A stretch of DNA of 64,000 bases from Chloracidobacterium sp. (GTDB lineage Bacteria; Acidobacteriota; Blastocatellia; Pyrinomonadales; Pyrinomonadaceae), in the NCBI GenBank assembly GCA_016711345.1, contig JADJTD010000001.1, forward strand, positions 2,356,001-2,420,000, in the 5' to 3' direction. The notes under the pieces were generated by a model that saw nothing but the letters and a program-made list of their open reading frames with translations, was not told where the DNA came from and did no database searches. Positions 9,492-19,200 of this stretch are shown piece by piece. Numbering within the stretch: position 1 is the stretch's first letter; each line of letters begins with the position of its first letter. The translations under genes were made by a program, and so were the position numbers.

Positions 9492-10409
9492 TTACTGTTC
9501 TGCCGGAGTCGATGGCATCGGTACAAAACCGGGCCGTCTAAAATACGCTGCCATTTCAATGCGTAGGGCGACGACCTCGCCGCGTGTTTTTCCTTTCGGA
9601 GATGATCGTTGATCTTGTTGCGGGGCCGTTCTGGCATTTGGATTTACCGCCGGTTGTGCGAAGCCGCCTTTCGCATTCTGGACACCGACAGTCGGGTTCA
9701 CGTCTGCCTGAGCAGGCTGTGCATTTGGCTCACCTTCTTTTTTCGTTTCAGAGTCGGATGGAGCAAGCTCAACGGAGCTGATGACGACAAATTCACGGCC
9801 CGTTTCGATCTCGCGGATAAAGCGGCGCAGGTTTTGGTAAGAACCTTCGACCGTTGTCGTGACATAAACGCCTGGATAGAGACTCCTGAACTTGGTACGC
9901 CCTTTTTCCTCGTCTGTTTGTTTTGCTTGATCGACATCCACGCCCTCGAGCGGAGCATAATCGGGCCCGGTCGTATTTTCAAGGCCGTATGCCCTGATAA
10001 GGCCGTTCAAACGCTGATAAAGAGCCGCCTGGCCGTTTGTCTGCATAGGCAGGAAACGGGTCTCAAAATCGTCAACGCTGCCGACGAGTTTATCGACTTG
10101 CGTTTGAGTGTCCTGTATATCGCCGTATTTCGACTTTGCCGAGATAAGCTCAGCATCGAGCCGGTCGGCCTCAGATTTGTTCCTCGCGAGTTCCCGGTTT
10201 GACGGAACGACCCAAAAGAAATACAGCACGAAAGCCATCAGCATTGCCAGCACTCCGGCTGTAACGGCTCCGATCTCAAGAGGACCCCACATTCCGTCAT
10301 AAACCTTGCGCGGGCGATTGGGCGGAATTGCTAGAGTTACTTCTTCGACGGCTGCGGGCCTCTCCGGAATGTCCTCTGCCGGGATAGGATTTTGGTCAAG
10401 GTCGGCCAT
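9492..10409 (-). CDS. pilO: PilO-like type IV pilus assembly protein
   Basis: A 305-residue bitopic protein: cytoplasmic N-terminus with Pro-rich segment, one membrane helix (ITAGVLAMLMAFVLYFFWV-type), then a coiled coil (NRELARNKSEADRLDAELIS) and a ferredoxin-like periplasmic domain (VYVTTTVEGSYQNLRRFIREIETGREFVVISSVEL). This order is that of PilO, which pairs with PilN in the inner-membrane ring. Between the core and the end is a low-complexity insert (NAQPAQADVNPTVGVQN). Its start codon shares one base with the stop region of the PilN-like gene, indicating tight coupling. Confidence 0.82.
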   Translation of the reverse strand: MADLDQNPIPAEDIPERPAAVEEVTLAIPPNRPRKVYDGMWGPLEIGAVTAGVLAMLMAFVLYFFWVVPSNRELARNKSEADRLDAELISAKSKYGDIQDTQTQVDKLVGSVDDFETRFLPMQTNGQAALYQRLNGLIRAYGLENTTGPDYAPLEGVDVDQAKQTDEEKGRTKFRSLYPGVYVTTTVEGSYQNLRRFIREIETGREFVVISSVELAPSDSETKKEGEPNAQPAQADVNPTVGVQNAKGGFAQPAVNPNARTAPQQDQRSSPKGKTRGEVVALRIEMAAYFRRPGFVPMPSTPAEQ

Positions 10410-11032
10410 TATTGAACACCTCCCAAATTATTTTGTGCAATATCGGTTGCAGGTGCTGTCGAATAGCTATAGGTCGGCGTATAGATCAGCCTGAACGTGT
10501 ATTCGGTAAAAGTCAGCCGCTCATTCTTTTGCAGATCTTGGCCACGAAGCTCAGCCTGGAAAAGGCCTGAATTGTTCATATTCTGGATCATCACCATCAC
10601 GGCAGGATAATCTTTGCTGAGCACGGCAAATTCGAGTTCGGCCTTGATGCGTTCGCCGTCCTGATAGACGTTATTAACGAGGATCCGCGATGCACTGACG
10701 CTGCCGGGTAGGACGGTTTCGAGGTCGGCGAAGAGCCGCGACCAGCCAAATGCCTTATTCGCCACAAGCTTGTGCGATGCTGTAAGAAGAGCTTTTTGAT
10801 CAGGCGTTAAAAGCTGCTGCACCTTTTCGCCTTCGCCCTTGAGCCGCGCTATTTCGTCCTGACGTTCCTTAACAGCAGTCGCCAGCAGATCGTTCTCCTT
10901 TCTGTTCTCGTTAAGCCGTGCAAGGCAATACACGCCAACGCCTGCACTCAAAACGAGCAGCAAAGCCGCCGCAAGATACGGAAGCATCCGGTTGCGAAAC
11001 GGATGTGTTGATAGATTAAGCTTTGTTATCAC
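10409..11032 (-). CDS. pilN: PilN-like type IV pilus assembly protein
   Basis: A 207-residue protein starting MITKLNLSTHPFRN, matching the PilN N-terminal motif (INLxP/T-x-R) that docks on cytoplasmic PilM. A membrane helix (LPYLAAALLLVLSAGVGVY), coiled coil (ARLNENRKENDLLATAVKERQDEIARL) and ferredoxin-like fold with SWSRLFADLETVLPG-type segment follow. It is first in the operon, and no pilM is found upstream: the next 600 bp are non-coding. PilM must therefore lie elsewhere or be absent. Confidence 0.82.
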   Translation of the reverse strand: MITKLNLSTHPFRNRMLPYLAAALLLVLSAGVGVYCLARLNENRKENDLLATAVKERQDEIARLKGEGEKVQQLLTPDQKALLTASHKLVANKAFGWSRLFADLETVLPGSVSASRILVNNVYQDGERIKAELEFAVLSKDYPAVMVMIQNMNNSGLFQAELRGQDLQKNERLTFTEYTFRLIYTPTYSYSTAPATDIAQNNLGGVQ

Positions 11033-11318
11033 AGTACTACTACTTAAAAAATAAGATGCTAAAACGAGCGCAAAAAGAGCAATTTATGATTCTAGCACGA
11101 AAAACATATGCCTCTCACGCTAAAAATCGACAAAATGTTGCAAATTAAAGTTAGTGAAACAAGAAACGGTGTCTGAAAAAGTCAGGCCGCCTCGAACCCT
11201 GGATATTCTAATATGCCAATAACTCGCGGAACAAAGAAAGTCGGTGAAAGCACGTAACTCTTTGTCGGTAAGAGAGTTACAGTATTTTTACCGAGCATCC
11301 GTTCCACAGTATTCCATG

Positions 11319-11343
11319 GCGTTCCACGCCATAAGTGGAACGC
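11319..11343. repeat. Inverted repeat GCGTTCCAC-N7-GTGGAACGC
   Basis: Perfect 9-bp arms at 11319-11327 and 11335-11343, with related GTTCCA words on both sides. No run of T follows, so it is not an obvious terminator. It could be a protein-binding site or the remnant of a mobile palindrome. Confidence 0.7.
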
Positions 11344-11582
11344 AGAACTTCTTTATTTTCAATAGTTACAGCCATTTTGCCACTGCGTTCCAAGATTTTC
11401 TGAAAAAAAATAAGACTTTGTCTTACAGCCAAGCCGGCGACCTCCTAAAGACATTCGTGATGTCGATATTCGTTGCACCGATGCAATTTAGTATCACATC
11501 CCGCATGAAATGGCAACTGTTTTTTCCGCGTTGTGTGTTTTAAGTGCCGTGCTTAGATTTGAGTTTGACTTCTCTTTGCGGC

Positions 11583-11609
11583 CTTTGCGTGAGATATTCT
11601 CACGCAAAG
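11583..11609. repeat. REP-like palindrome CTTTGCGTGAG-N5-CTCACGCAAAG
   Basis: Perfect 11-bp arms (11583-11593, 11599-11609), loop ATATT, flanked by CTTTGCGGC on the left and GACGCAAA on the right. It lies 23 bp beyond the stop of the last fibre gene. The palindrome may stall transcription or protect the 3' end, but no T-tract follows on the minus strand. Confidence 0.75.
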
Positions 11610-11632
11610 ACGCAAATCAGCATTCTCTGGGG

Positions 11633-14386
11633 TTACCGAGCAAGTTTGGGCTGCGGTTGGCCGTATGCTGACGGATAGAGGTGTGTACCGCGTTCCTTTT
11701 CCGGTTTTTCGATTTCTACCTGGATTCGATTTTGCTCGGCGAATGGATCTTGTCTGACGCCGGTTACTTGCCAAGAGACCTCTACATTCGGCTTGTCGGT
11801 TTTGATCTTAAATTGATTGCCTTGCATCTTTTCGAGAACGATCGCTTGCGCAAATTGCCCAATAACTGTGAGTTGATAGCGAAAATCGCGATTTAGGGCC
11901 TCGAAATAGGCAGGCATCGTTACTACTGCATCCCCATTTTCATCCGTTGTCGTGTTGCCGTTGTAGATGTTCATCATGTCAGGCGACTCGACGAAAGAGT
12001 GATATAGATATTTGTTGAGCGGATCAAGCGGATGGTCGATCTTAAAGCTGCCGCCGCCTTTTGACAAAGTGCCGAAGGCTCCAAAATCGGCATTGACGCC
12101 GCCGCCGCCGCCGACGTTGATATCTCCGTAAATAAAGATGCTGGTATTATCGCCCGATGCGCCGAGCTGCATGCCGTTTAGGGCGTATATTCGTCCTGAA
12201 GCCTTTACCTTGTCCGATCCGTCGGCCCTGCCGAGCTGTACCGCGTTGCTTTCATTTGCCACGCTTCCGGCGCCGATCGCTGTCGCGTAATTAAGGTCAT
12301 CAAAAGCAAAATTTGCGGCGGCCCCGAGCGATGAGTTGTTGCTGCCAGATGAATTAATGCTACCGGAACTTGCGCCGACAAAAGTATTTAGGCCGCCGGT
12401 GATGTTTCCGGAACCGGCCTCTCTGCCAAAGAAGGAATTTTGGCCGCCCGTCGTCGTCGAATTTCCCGCCGTGCTTCCAAAGAACGCATTAAAGCTTCCG
12501 ATCGTATTGTCCACACCCGCAGAACGTCCAAAGAAAGCATTATTCACACCGGAAGTGTTTACAAGGCCCGCGTTCATCCCAAAAAACGAGTTCGAATTTC
12601 CGGTCGAATTGGTCAGCCCGGCGCTCATGCCAAAGAATGCATTATTGTCTCCTGTGGTGTTTGACCCACCGGAATTGGCACCAAAAAATGAATTACTAAA
12701 TCCGGTCGTGTTCAATTGTCCGGAGGCTAGGCCAAAGAACGAATTGTTGCTGGCAGTTGTATTTGCGTTACCGGCGCTGCGGCCAAAAAACGAATTGTTG
12801 GCGCCGGTGGAATTGTTAATGCCGGCATTCGTCCCAAAAAAAGCATTCGAGCCGCCGGTCGTGTTTGACAGTCCGGCACTTTTTCCAAAAAACGAATTAC
12901 TGTCGCCGGTCGTGTTCAACTCGCCCGCATTTGCGCCAAAGAAAGAATTGCTGAAACCTGTCGTGTTCGTGAATCCGGCCGAATCACCAAAAAACGAATT
13001 ATTTGAGGCTGTTGTATTTGCAGCTCCAGCACTCATGCCGAAAAATGAATTGTGATCGCCCGTCGTGTTCGAGTCGCCTGCATTAGCGCCGAAGAAAGAA
13101 TTGCTAAAGCCGGTAGAGTTAACCAATCCGGCCGCGTAGCCAAAAAATGCATTGTCGGAGGCGGTTGAGTTCGCGACTCCGGCGTTGGTTCCAAAAAATG
13201 AATTGCGGTCGCCCGTGGTGTTTGTTACTCCTGAGTTTGTACCAAAAAAAGAATTGCTGAGACCGGTAGTATTGCCGGAGCCTGCATTGCGGCCAAAGAA
13301 CGAATTTGATCCGCCGGTCGTGTTGGAATCGCCCGCTCCTGAACCGAAGAATGAGTTACTGCTTGCGGTATTTAGCAGGCCTGCTTGAAAACCAAAAAAG
13401 GCATTGTCGTTACCGGTTAAATTGCTTTCGCCGGAGCTGCGGCCGAAGAATGAATTTCTTTGTCCCGTTGTGTTGTCGTCGCCGGCGCTTGTTCCAAAAA
13501 AAGAATTATCGTCGCCGGTGCTGTTTGAACTGCCGGTCGATCGGCCAAAAAATGCATTGTTGCTTCCGGTCGTGTTAAGGGCTCCGCTTGATGCGCCGAA
13601 GAACGAATTTTGCGATCCAGATGTGTTGGATGCTCCCGACGAGTTGCCAACAAAGACATTGTTTATACCATTTGTGACAGACGCACCGGCGTTCGAACCG
13701 ACAGCTATATTGAGCAAGCCCGGAGCCGTCAAAACAGGACTGGTGCCGATATTAAAACTGGTCGCCCTGACCACGCCGGCCCGCAACGTACCGCCGACCG
13801 TGCCATCGCCGGACACATTGAAATTGCTGCTCGGTTGTTCGGTCGTAGTGTTTTGAACGAACGACGTGTTACCGGTTGTCGTGGTCAAATACTGGCTAGC
13901 CTCAACACCGCCAAGCTGTTGAGCATTAGTTGCGGTTGTCGCCGTATCGGAGTTGAGGCTCTTTTGAGCATAAGGCTCGCCGCCGATCTTTTGCCGCGGG
14001 GCAAGCGTTGTGTATGTCGGGCCGCCTGCCGTTTTTACACGGATCTCAAGATACCTGTCCGCTCCGGGAAAAGCGCCGACAAGGACTGAGAAAAAATCCA
14101 GTTTCACCGTAAAAATTCCATTTGAAACCGGAATGTTACTGCGTGACACAACGGTCGGATGCAGTGTCCCTGCAGTTAGAGCATCAAAAAGGCGAAATTC
14201 AAAATCGTAGTTTCCGTTCGCAGGACTCGCACCATCACGCAAACTGCCCTGAAATGAAAACTCCGTCGTCTGGGCCGGAAGATACACCACAAAGGCACAA
14301 AGACACAAAGTGATAGTTAAGAAGCGAGAAACGCAAAACAATATTACTCTTTTACTTCTAACTTTTGATTTGAATACCTTTTTCAT
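11633..14386 (-). CDS. Secreted NSFFG-repeat fibre protein, S74-less paralog
   Basis: A 917-residue protein starting at the ATG at 14386, behind AAGGAG. A frame 15 codons longer exists but starts inside the upstream gene. After a signal peptide comes the shared N-domain (QTTEFSFQGSLRDGA, NGNYDFEFRLFD, PGADRYLEIRV, LAPRQKIGGEPYAQKSL). About 24 tandem 17-residue repeats of the form N-[SA]-F-F-G-x2-[AS]-G-x2-N-[TS]-T-G-x2 follow, then a YadA-head-like ATAIGAGSVANESNAVQLGR. The C-terminus lacks the S74 domain of its four neighbours. It has instead a beta-rich module (GGSFKIDHPLDPLNKYLYHS, YFEALNRDFRYQLTVIGQFA, VSWQVTGVRQD) also familiar from other acidobacterial secreted proteins. Probably a surface-exposed fibre; function unknown. 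Confidence 0.82.
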   Translation of the reverse strand: MKKVFKSKVRSKRVILFCVSRFLTITLCLCAFVVYLPAQTTEFSFQGSLRDGASPANGNYDFEFRLFDALTAGTLHPTVVSRSNIPVSNGIFTVKLDFFSVLVGAFPGADRYLEIRVKTAGGPTYTTLAPRQKIGGEPYAQKSLNSDTATTATNAQQLGGVEASQYLTTTTGNTSFVQNTTTEQPSSNFNVSGDGTVGGTLRAGVVRATSFNIGTSPVLTAPGLLNIAVGSNAGASVTNGINNVFVGNSSGASNTSGSQNSFFGASSGALNTTGSNNAFFGRSTGSSNSTGDDNSFFGTSAGDDNTTGQRNSFFGRSSGESNLTGNDNAFFGFQAGLLNTASSNSFFGSGAGDSNTTGGSNSFFGRNAGSGNTTGLSNSFFGTNSGVTNTTGDRNSFFGTNAGVANSTASDNAFFGYAAGLVNSTGFSNSFFGANAGDSNTTGDHNSFFGMSAGAANTTASNNSFFGDSAGFTNTTGFSNSFFGANAGELNTTGDSNSFFGKSAGLSNTTGGSNAFFGTNAGINNSTGANNSFFGRSAGNANTTASNNSFFGLASGQLNTTGFSNSFFGANSGGSNTTGDNNAFFGMSAGLTNSTGNSNSFFGMNAGLVNTSGVNNAFFGRSAGVDNTIGSFNAFFGSTAGNSTTTGGQNSFFGREAGSGNITGGLNTFVGASSGSINSSGSNNSSLGAAANFAFDDLNYATAIGAGSVANESNAVQLGRADGSDKVKASGRIYALNGMQLGASGDNTSIFIYGDINVGGGGGVNADFGAFGTLSKGGGSFKIDHPLDPLNKYLYHSFVESPDMMNIYNGNTTTDENGDAVVTMPAYFEALNRDFRYQLTVIGQFAQAIVLEKMQGNQFKIKTDKPNVEVSWQVTGVRQDPFAEQNRIQVEIEKPEKERGTHLYPSAYGQPQPKLAR
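12371..13664 (-). repeat. 51-bp tandem repeat block encoding 17-residue units
   Basis: About 25 consecutive 51-bp units, for example GAATT at 12945 and again at 12996. Each encodes one NSFFGxxAGxxNTTGxx turn. Units vary mostly at codon third positions and at the two x pairs, so they have diverged while the protein pattern was kept. Shorter blocks of the same unit occur in the four neighbouring genes. Confidence 0.9.
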
Positions 14387-14388
14387 TT

Positions 14389-16284
14389 TTATTTCTCCTT
14401 GCATACTTCGGCATCCTTGTTCGTTAGGCAAACCAGTTTTATTAACGCATCGATCTGCGTTTGCTGGTCTTCGATTATTTTTTGCTGCTCCTTGACTGCG
14501 TTGACGAGCACGACACCGATGCGGTCATATTTGACGCCTTCGACCTCACCTTTTGAGTTGTATGTGACAAGCAAAGGCTCGATCGCGGCGACGTCTTCGG
14601 CACCGAGGCCGAGATCGTGCATGCCGCCGTCTTTCCAGTCAAAGGTGATCGGTTTGAGCCGGTTGATCAGGCTCAGGCCGGAAGCAAAGCGGTCGATGTT
14701 TGCTTTGTATCGCATACTCGACGAACACGTTGCGATCTGGTTCGAGGCATTGCGGCAAAGCGCAGTGGCTCCAGCTGCACCGAGCGCATCGACTTGCAGC
14801 AGGTTTGGAGCAACAACGGTATCCTCAATTCTGCCCAATACAACCGTGTTGCTTGTCGTCACGACAGCGTTCGAGCCGATCGCGGTCGCAAAGCTCAGAC
14901 CTCCTGAACCGACATTTCCGCCGTGGCCGACTATGGTGTTGTTTCCGCCCGTCGTGTTGGCCGCTCCGGCACCAAACCCGAAAAACGCATTGTCACTTCC
15001 AGTCGTGTTGCCGGTTCCTGCAATACGTCCGAAAAACGAATTGCCGCCGCCCGAGGAATTATTATCACCGGCGTTAGTGCCAAAAAAAGCGTTTGAAAAG
15101 CCGGTGGTGTTTGCCACGCCAACGTTCTTGCCGAAGAAAGAGTTTGCGTTGCCAGTTGTATTCGCCGAGCCAGAGTTTCCCCCGAAGAAGGCATTGAAGC
15201 TGCCTGTCGTATTTGCGTAGCCAGAACTCTGACCGAAGAAAGCGTTGTCGCCGGCCGTAGTGTTTGAGCGGCCTGCTCCTGTGCCAACGAAAGTATTGTA
15301 GTTGCCGGTCGTGTTCGAGTACCCGGCGTCAATGCCGAGGAGAACATTACCAAGGCCCGTTGTGTTTGCCTGGCCTGAGAACGCTCCAACGAAAGTATTG
15401 AAATTGCCCGTCGCGTTAAGTACTCCCGCTGTGGAGCCGATAAATACGTTGTTGAGTCCGCCCGTGTTCAACTGGCCCGCCTGAGAGCCGATGAAAACGT
15501 TGTCGCTGCCCGTCGTGTTCGAGTTTCCGGACAATGAGCCGACGAAAGAGTTTCGGCTGCCCGATGTGTTCGCGGAGCCGGAGTTCCTGCCAAAAAATGA
15601 GTTGTTTCCGCCGGTCGTGTTTGCGGTGCCTGCACCCGCTCCTGCAAACAAGTTGTTTGTCCCCGCCACACTCATGACGCGGCTGCCGCCGATGTTGTAT
15701 TGTGTGGCGGCATTCAGAATGTTTGCCGTTCCTGTTCCGCTTATGTTGAAGTTGCTCGACGCCTGCACCGATGTACCATTCTGTATATAGTTTGTTGACC
15801 CCGCCGTTGGCGGACGAGCATCAGTCATTCGCGGGTCCGTTGTTACAACGTACTGGCTGGCCGCCACGCCTCCAAGTTGGGTGGCGTTCGTGGCCGCGTC
15901 GGCGGTTGTTGAATTCAGGCTTTTAACGGAGTAGGGAGACGAGTTCACCTTATTCCTCGGAGTAAGCGCCGTAAACACCCCGCCGCCTGCCGTGCGAACA
16001 GCGATGTCCAAATATCGATCAGCTCCCGGCAAGGTCCCTGCGCCAAAATCAAGCGATACTGCGAAAATGCCGTTTGCAACTGCAACATTTAAACGCTGAA
16101 GCGTGCTGCCCTGCTGGGTGCCGCCGCTTACAAGGTCAAACAGCTTAAATTCAAAATCGTAATTTCCGTTCGCGGCAATTGCTCCGTCTTTCAGGCTGCC
16201 CTGATAGGTAAATTCCGTAGTTTGGGAAAACGATGTAAGAGCTGCGGCTAAAATAATTATTAAAGAAAGAGTTGTTAACTTCAT
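14389..16284 (-). CDS. Secreted NSFFG-repeat fibre protein with S74 chaperone domain
   Basis: A 631-residue protein: signal peptide (MKLTTLSLIIILAAALTSFS), shared N-domain (TTEFTYQGSLKDGA to SPYSVKSLNS, LGGVAASQYV), then about 15 repeats in which NSFFG alternates with NVFIG, NTFVG and NVLLG. A YadA-like ATAIGSNAVVTTSNTVVLGR follows, then a Peptidase_S74 intramolecular chaperone (CSSSMRYKANI, ITFDWKDGGMHDLGLGAEDVA, YDRIGVVLVNAVKEQQ) and a coiled-coil tail with two Cys eight residues apart. In phage tail spikes S74 trimerises the fibre and then cuts itself off. The last codons (TGC AAG GAG AAA TAA) carry the ribosome site of the next gene, 2 bp away. Confidence 0.86.
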   Translation of the reverse strand: MKLTTLSLIIILAAALTSFSQTTEFTYQGSLKDGAIAANGNYDFEFKLFDLVSGGTQQGSTLQRLNVAVANGIFAVSLDFGAGTLPGADRYLDIAVRTAGGGVFTALTPRNKVNSSPYSVKSLNSTTADAATNATQLGGVAASQYVVTTDPRMTDARPPTAGSTNYIQNGTSVQASSNFNISGTGTANILNAATQYNIGGSRVMSVAGTNNLFAGAGAGTANTTGGNNSFFGRNSGSANTSGSRNSFVGSLSGNSNTTGSDNVFIGSQAGQLNTGGLNNVFIGSTAGVLNATGNFNTFVGAFSGQANTTGLGNVLLGIDAGYSNTTGNYNTFVGTGAGRSNTTAGDNAFFGQSSGYANTTGSFNAFFGGNSGSANTTGNANSFFGKNVGVANTTGFSNAFFGTNAGDNNSSGGGNSFFGRIAGTGNTTGSDNAFFGFGAGAANTTGGNNTIVGHGGNVGSGGLSFATAIGSNAVVTTSNTVVLGRIEDTVVAPNLLQVDALGAAGATALCRNASNQIATCSSSMRYKANIDRFASGLSLINRLKPITFDWKDGGMHDLGLGAEDVAAIEPLLVTYNSKGEVEGVKYDRIGVVLVNAVKEQQKIIEDQQTQIDALIKLVCLTNKDAEVCKEK

Positions 16285-16285
16285 T

Positions 16286-19200
16286 TTAATTCTCCTTGCA
16301 AATTTCGGCTTCTTTGTTTGAGGCGCATACGAGCTTTGTCAATGCATCGATCTGCGATTGCTGCTGTTCAATTTGTTTCCTCTGAGTTTCGATCTGAGAT
16401 TGCTGTTCTTTGACAGCGTTGACGAGCACAACGCCAATGCGGTCGTACTTTACGCCCTCGACCTCGCCTTTATCATTGTATGTTACAAATCGCGGATCAA
16501 TCTTTGCGACATCTTCCGCGCCAAAGCCGACATCTTTCATGCCGCCGTCCTTCCAGTCGAACGAGATCGGGCGGAGGTTGTTTACAAATGATATCCCTTG
16601 CGAAAATTGGCCGATGTTGGTTTTGTAACGCAAGCTCGACGAGCATGTCGAAATTTGATTCGATGCGTTTCGACATAGTTGAGTCGGGCCTGCGATACCA
16701 AGAAACGGAACCGTTACAAATCCGGTTGTCGTGTCTAGATACAGGCCCCAACCCGCTCCGTTACCGCCGTAAAGCCCTACATTGTTGTCGTCGCGCATCC
16801 CGATAAAGCCGCGATCGTCGTTTGGGGTATTTTGATGCAGCCAAATACCGGCGCTGTTAGATCCGCCTGCGCTGCCGGTTCGCTGACTTATTCTTATTCG
16901 ATCTGCAACGTCTAAACGAAACGCAGGCGCGGTTGTCCCGATTCCCACATTAGTATCTGCGACAGCTCCGTTTACGCCATTGATACTACCCAGAACAAGT
17001 GAATCACTTTGAGAAACGGACGCCCGTGCGCCGATCGCCGTTGCGTTGTTAAAGTTTCCTCCGCTTACATCTGCGTTATAGCCGAGAACCGTGTTGTTGT
17101 CGCCGGCCGTGTTCGTATTTCCGGCAAAGGTTCCGATAAATACATTAAACGCACCGGTTGAATTTGAGCCGCCTGATCCCACTCCATAAAAGCTGTTGTT
17201 GCTGCCGGATGTATTCGAGTCTCCCGCCACTAAACCAAAAAATGCGTTTTGAATTCCGGTCGTGTTGGCAATTCCCGCACTGCTTCCGAAGAACGCATTT
17301 CCACCGCCGGTCGTCGTTGCCAGTCCCGCCTGATGTCCAAACATCGAATTATTGTTTGCAACCGTATTCGCAAGTCCAGCCTGAAAACCGAACAAAGAAT
17401 TACCTGTTCCCGTATTAGTATTTTTGCCTGCAAAGGCTCCGAAAAACGAATTCTCGTCCACTAACGCGCTGTTGCCCGCCTCGTTGCCAAAAAACGAGTT
17501 GCTGCTGCCGGATTGATTTGACGAGCCTGCACCGTATCCGAAAGAAGAATTAAAATTTCCACCCGTATTCGCCGCTCCCGCAAAGGCTCCGTAATAGGAA
17601 TTTCTACCGCCCGTTGTGGTGTTCCTGCCGGTAAATGAACCAAAAAAGGCATTGTTGTCGCCCGTGGTTGAAAATTCACCAGCCCGAAAGCCGAAATAAG
17701 AATTGGCGACGCCCACGCTATTTACGCTGCCGGAACGGAAACCAAAAAATGAGTTTTGCACACCCGTAGTGTTGCTCAATCCTGAAAGAAAACCAAAAAA
17801 CGAATTTTGGCTGGCGGTATTGTTCAGTCCGGCGCTAGCGCCGAAGAATGAATTTTCGACGCCCGTAACATTGTCGAATCCGGCGTTAGAACCTACAAAT
17901 GTGTTGCTGCCGCCGGTTGTAGTCTTAATGCCCGACTGCGCTCCGTAAAATGTATTGCCGGCAGCTGTCGTATTTGCGCTGCCTGACAGCGACCCGAAAA
18001 AAGCATTCAAGCCGCCCGTGGTATTCGCAGTTCCTGCCTGAGCTCCAAAAAATGAGTTCACGTTTCCAGTAGTATTCGCTCTGCCAGCCAGATAGCCAAA
18101 GAATGAGTTTCGTTCACCATCGACGTTTTGCTCGCCGGCGCTGGAGCCGAAGAACGAATTTCCCAAACCGCCAGTTGTCATTCGCCCGGCGGACGAACCG
18201 AAAAATGAATTGTGAAATCCGTTATTGTTCAGTCCCGCGTCTCTACCGAAATATGAATTTGACTGTCCGACGGTATTTGCCGCGCCCGCTCCGATCCCGA
18301 CAAAAAGATTATTGTCACCGGCTGTGCTAATCAGCCTGCTGCCGCCGATGAAGTATTGCGATGTGACGTCGAGTATGCCGGGAACCTTCACCGTGTCCTG
18401 TCCTGCGGGGCGGCCGAGTGCTATCGTGTTGCTCGTCGAAACCGAAGCGTTTGCACCAACGGCGGTCGCAAACTGCAGATCGGGAAGCGTGACCTCAGCA
18501 TTTGTGCCAAGCAGCGTGTTGGCAAATCCGCTTACGTTATTGTTACCCGTCGACGAACCGAAAAACGCATTGCTGCTGCCAGTGGTTGTTGCGTCACCGG
18601 CTATCCTGCCAAAGAAAGAATTACCAGTTCCCGTCGTGTGTGCATTTCCGGCACCAACGCCGGCGAAAAGATTATTCGACCCCGGATTGCTTAAAATGCG
18701 GTTCGCTCCAATGTTGTATTGTGCCGTCGCAACGAATAAATTTGCCGTTCCCGTGCCACTAATGTTGAAGTTGCTTGACGATTGTGGGGCGGCGTTTTGA
18801 TTTTGGATGTAATCAGCACTCCCTGCTGTTGGCGGGCGGGCGTCGGTCATTCGCGGATCGGAGGTGACGACGTATTGACTAGCCGCGACGCCGCCAAGCT
18901 GCGTTGCATTCGTGGCGGTGTCGGCCGTTGCCGAATTAAGACTTTTCACAGAGTAAGGAGACGAATTTACCTGTTGCCGCGGAGTAAGAGCGGTGAACGC
19001 TCCGCCGCCTGCCGTGCGAACACCTATATCTAAAAACCTATCGGCTCCCGGCAAAGTGCCTGCTCCAAAATCAAGCGAAACTGTAAATATTCCATTAGCA
19101 ACCGCAACATTCAGCCGCTGAATCGTGCTCCCCTGCTGCGCTCCTGCACTCACCAGATCAAACAGCTTAAATTCAAAATCGTAGTTTCCGTTTGCCGAAC

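Larger units (their letters stand above)
11033..11632. other. 600-bp non-coding spacer rich in palindromes
   Basis: No supportable gene. A 99-codon frame at 11244-11543 has no family resemblance or ribosome site and runs through the palindromes, so it is not called. Visible structure: 8-bp arms GTAACTCT (11254-11261) and AGAGTTAC (11273-11280); GCGTTCCAC/GTGGAACGC at 11319-11343; further copies of the word GCGTTCCA or CCGTTCCA near 11300 and 11385; and an 11-bp-arm palindrome at 11583-11609. It separates the pilus operon from the fibre array; both are on the minus strand, so it should hold the pilus promoter and the array terminator. Confidence 0.6.

Noticed and set aside
11190..11215. tRNA-like T-loop (GGTTCGAG on the minus strand)
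   Set aside because: No acceptor, D or anticodon stem can be drawn around it.
11244..11543. 99-codon open frame in the pilus-fibre spacer
   Set aside because: Runs through two palindromes, no ribosome site, no recognisable composition or motif.
12336..13856. Long plus-strand open frames (for example 12336-13055 and 13404-13856) with Pro-Lys-Asn-Glu-Leu repeats
   Set aside because: They are antisense to the 51-bp repeats, whose length is a multiple of three, so one antisense frame stays open by default. No ribosome site or family match. The same applies to open frames at 14399-15220, 18225-18800, 19903-20604 and 22412-22861.
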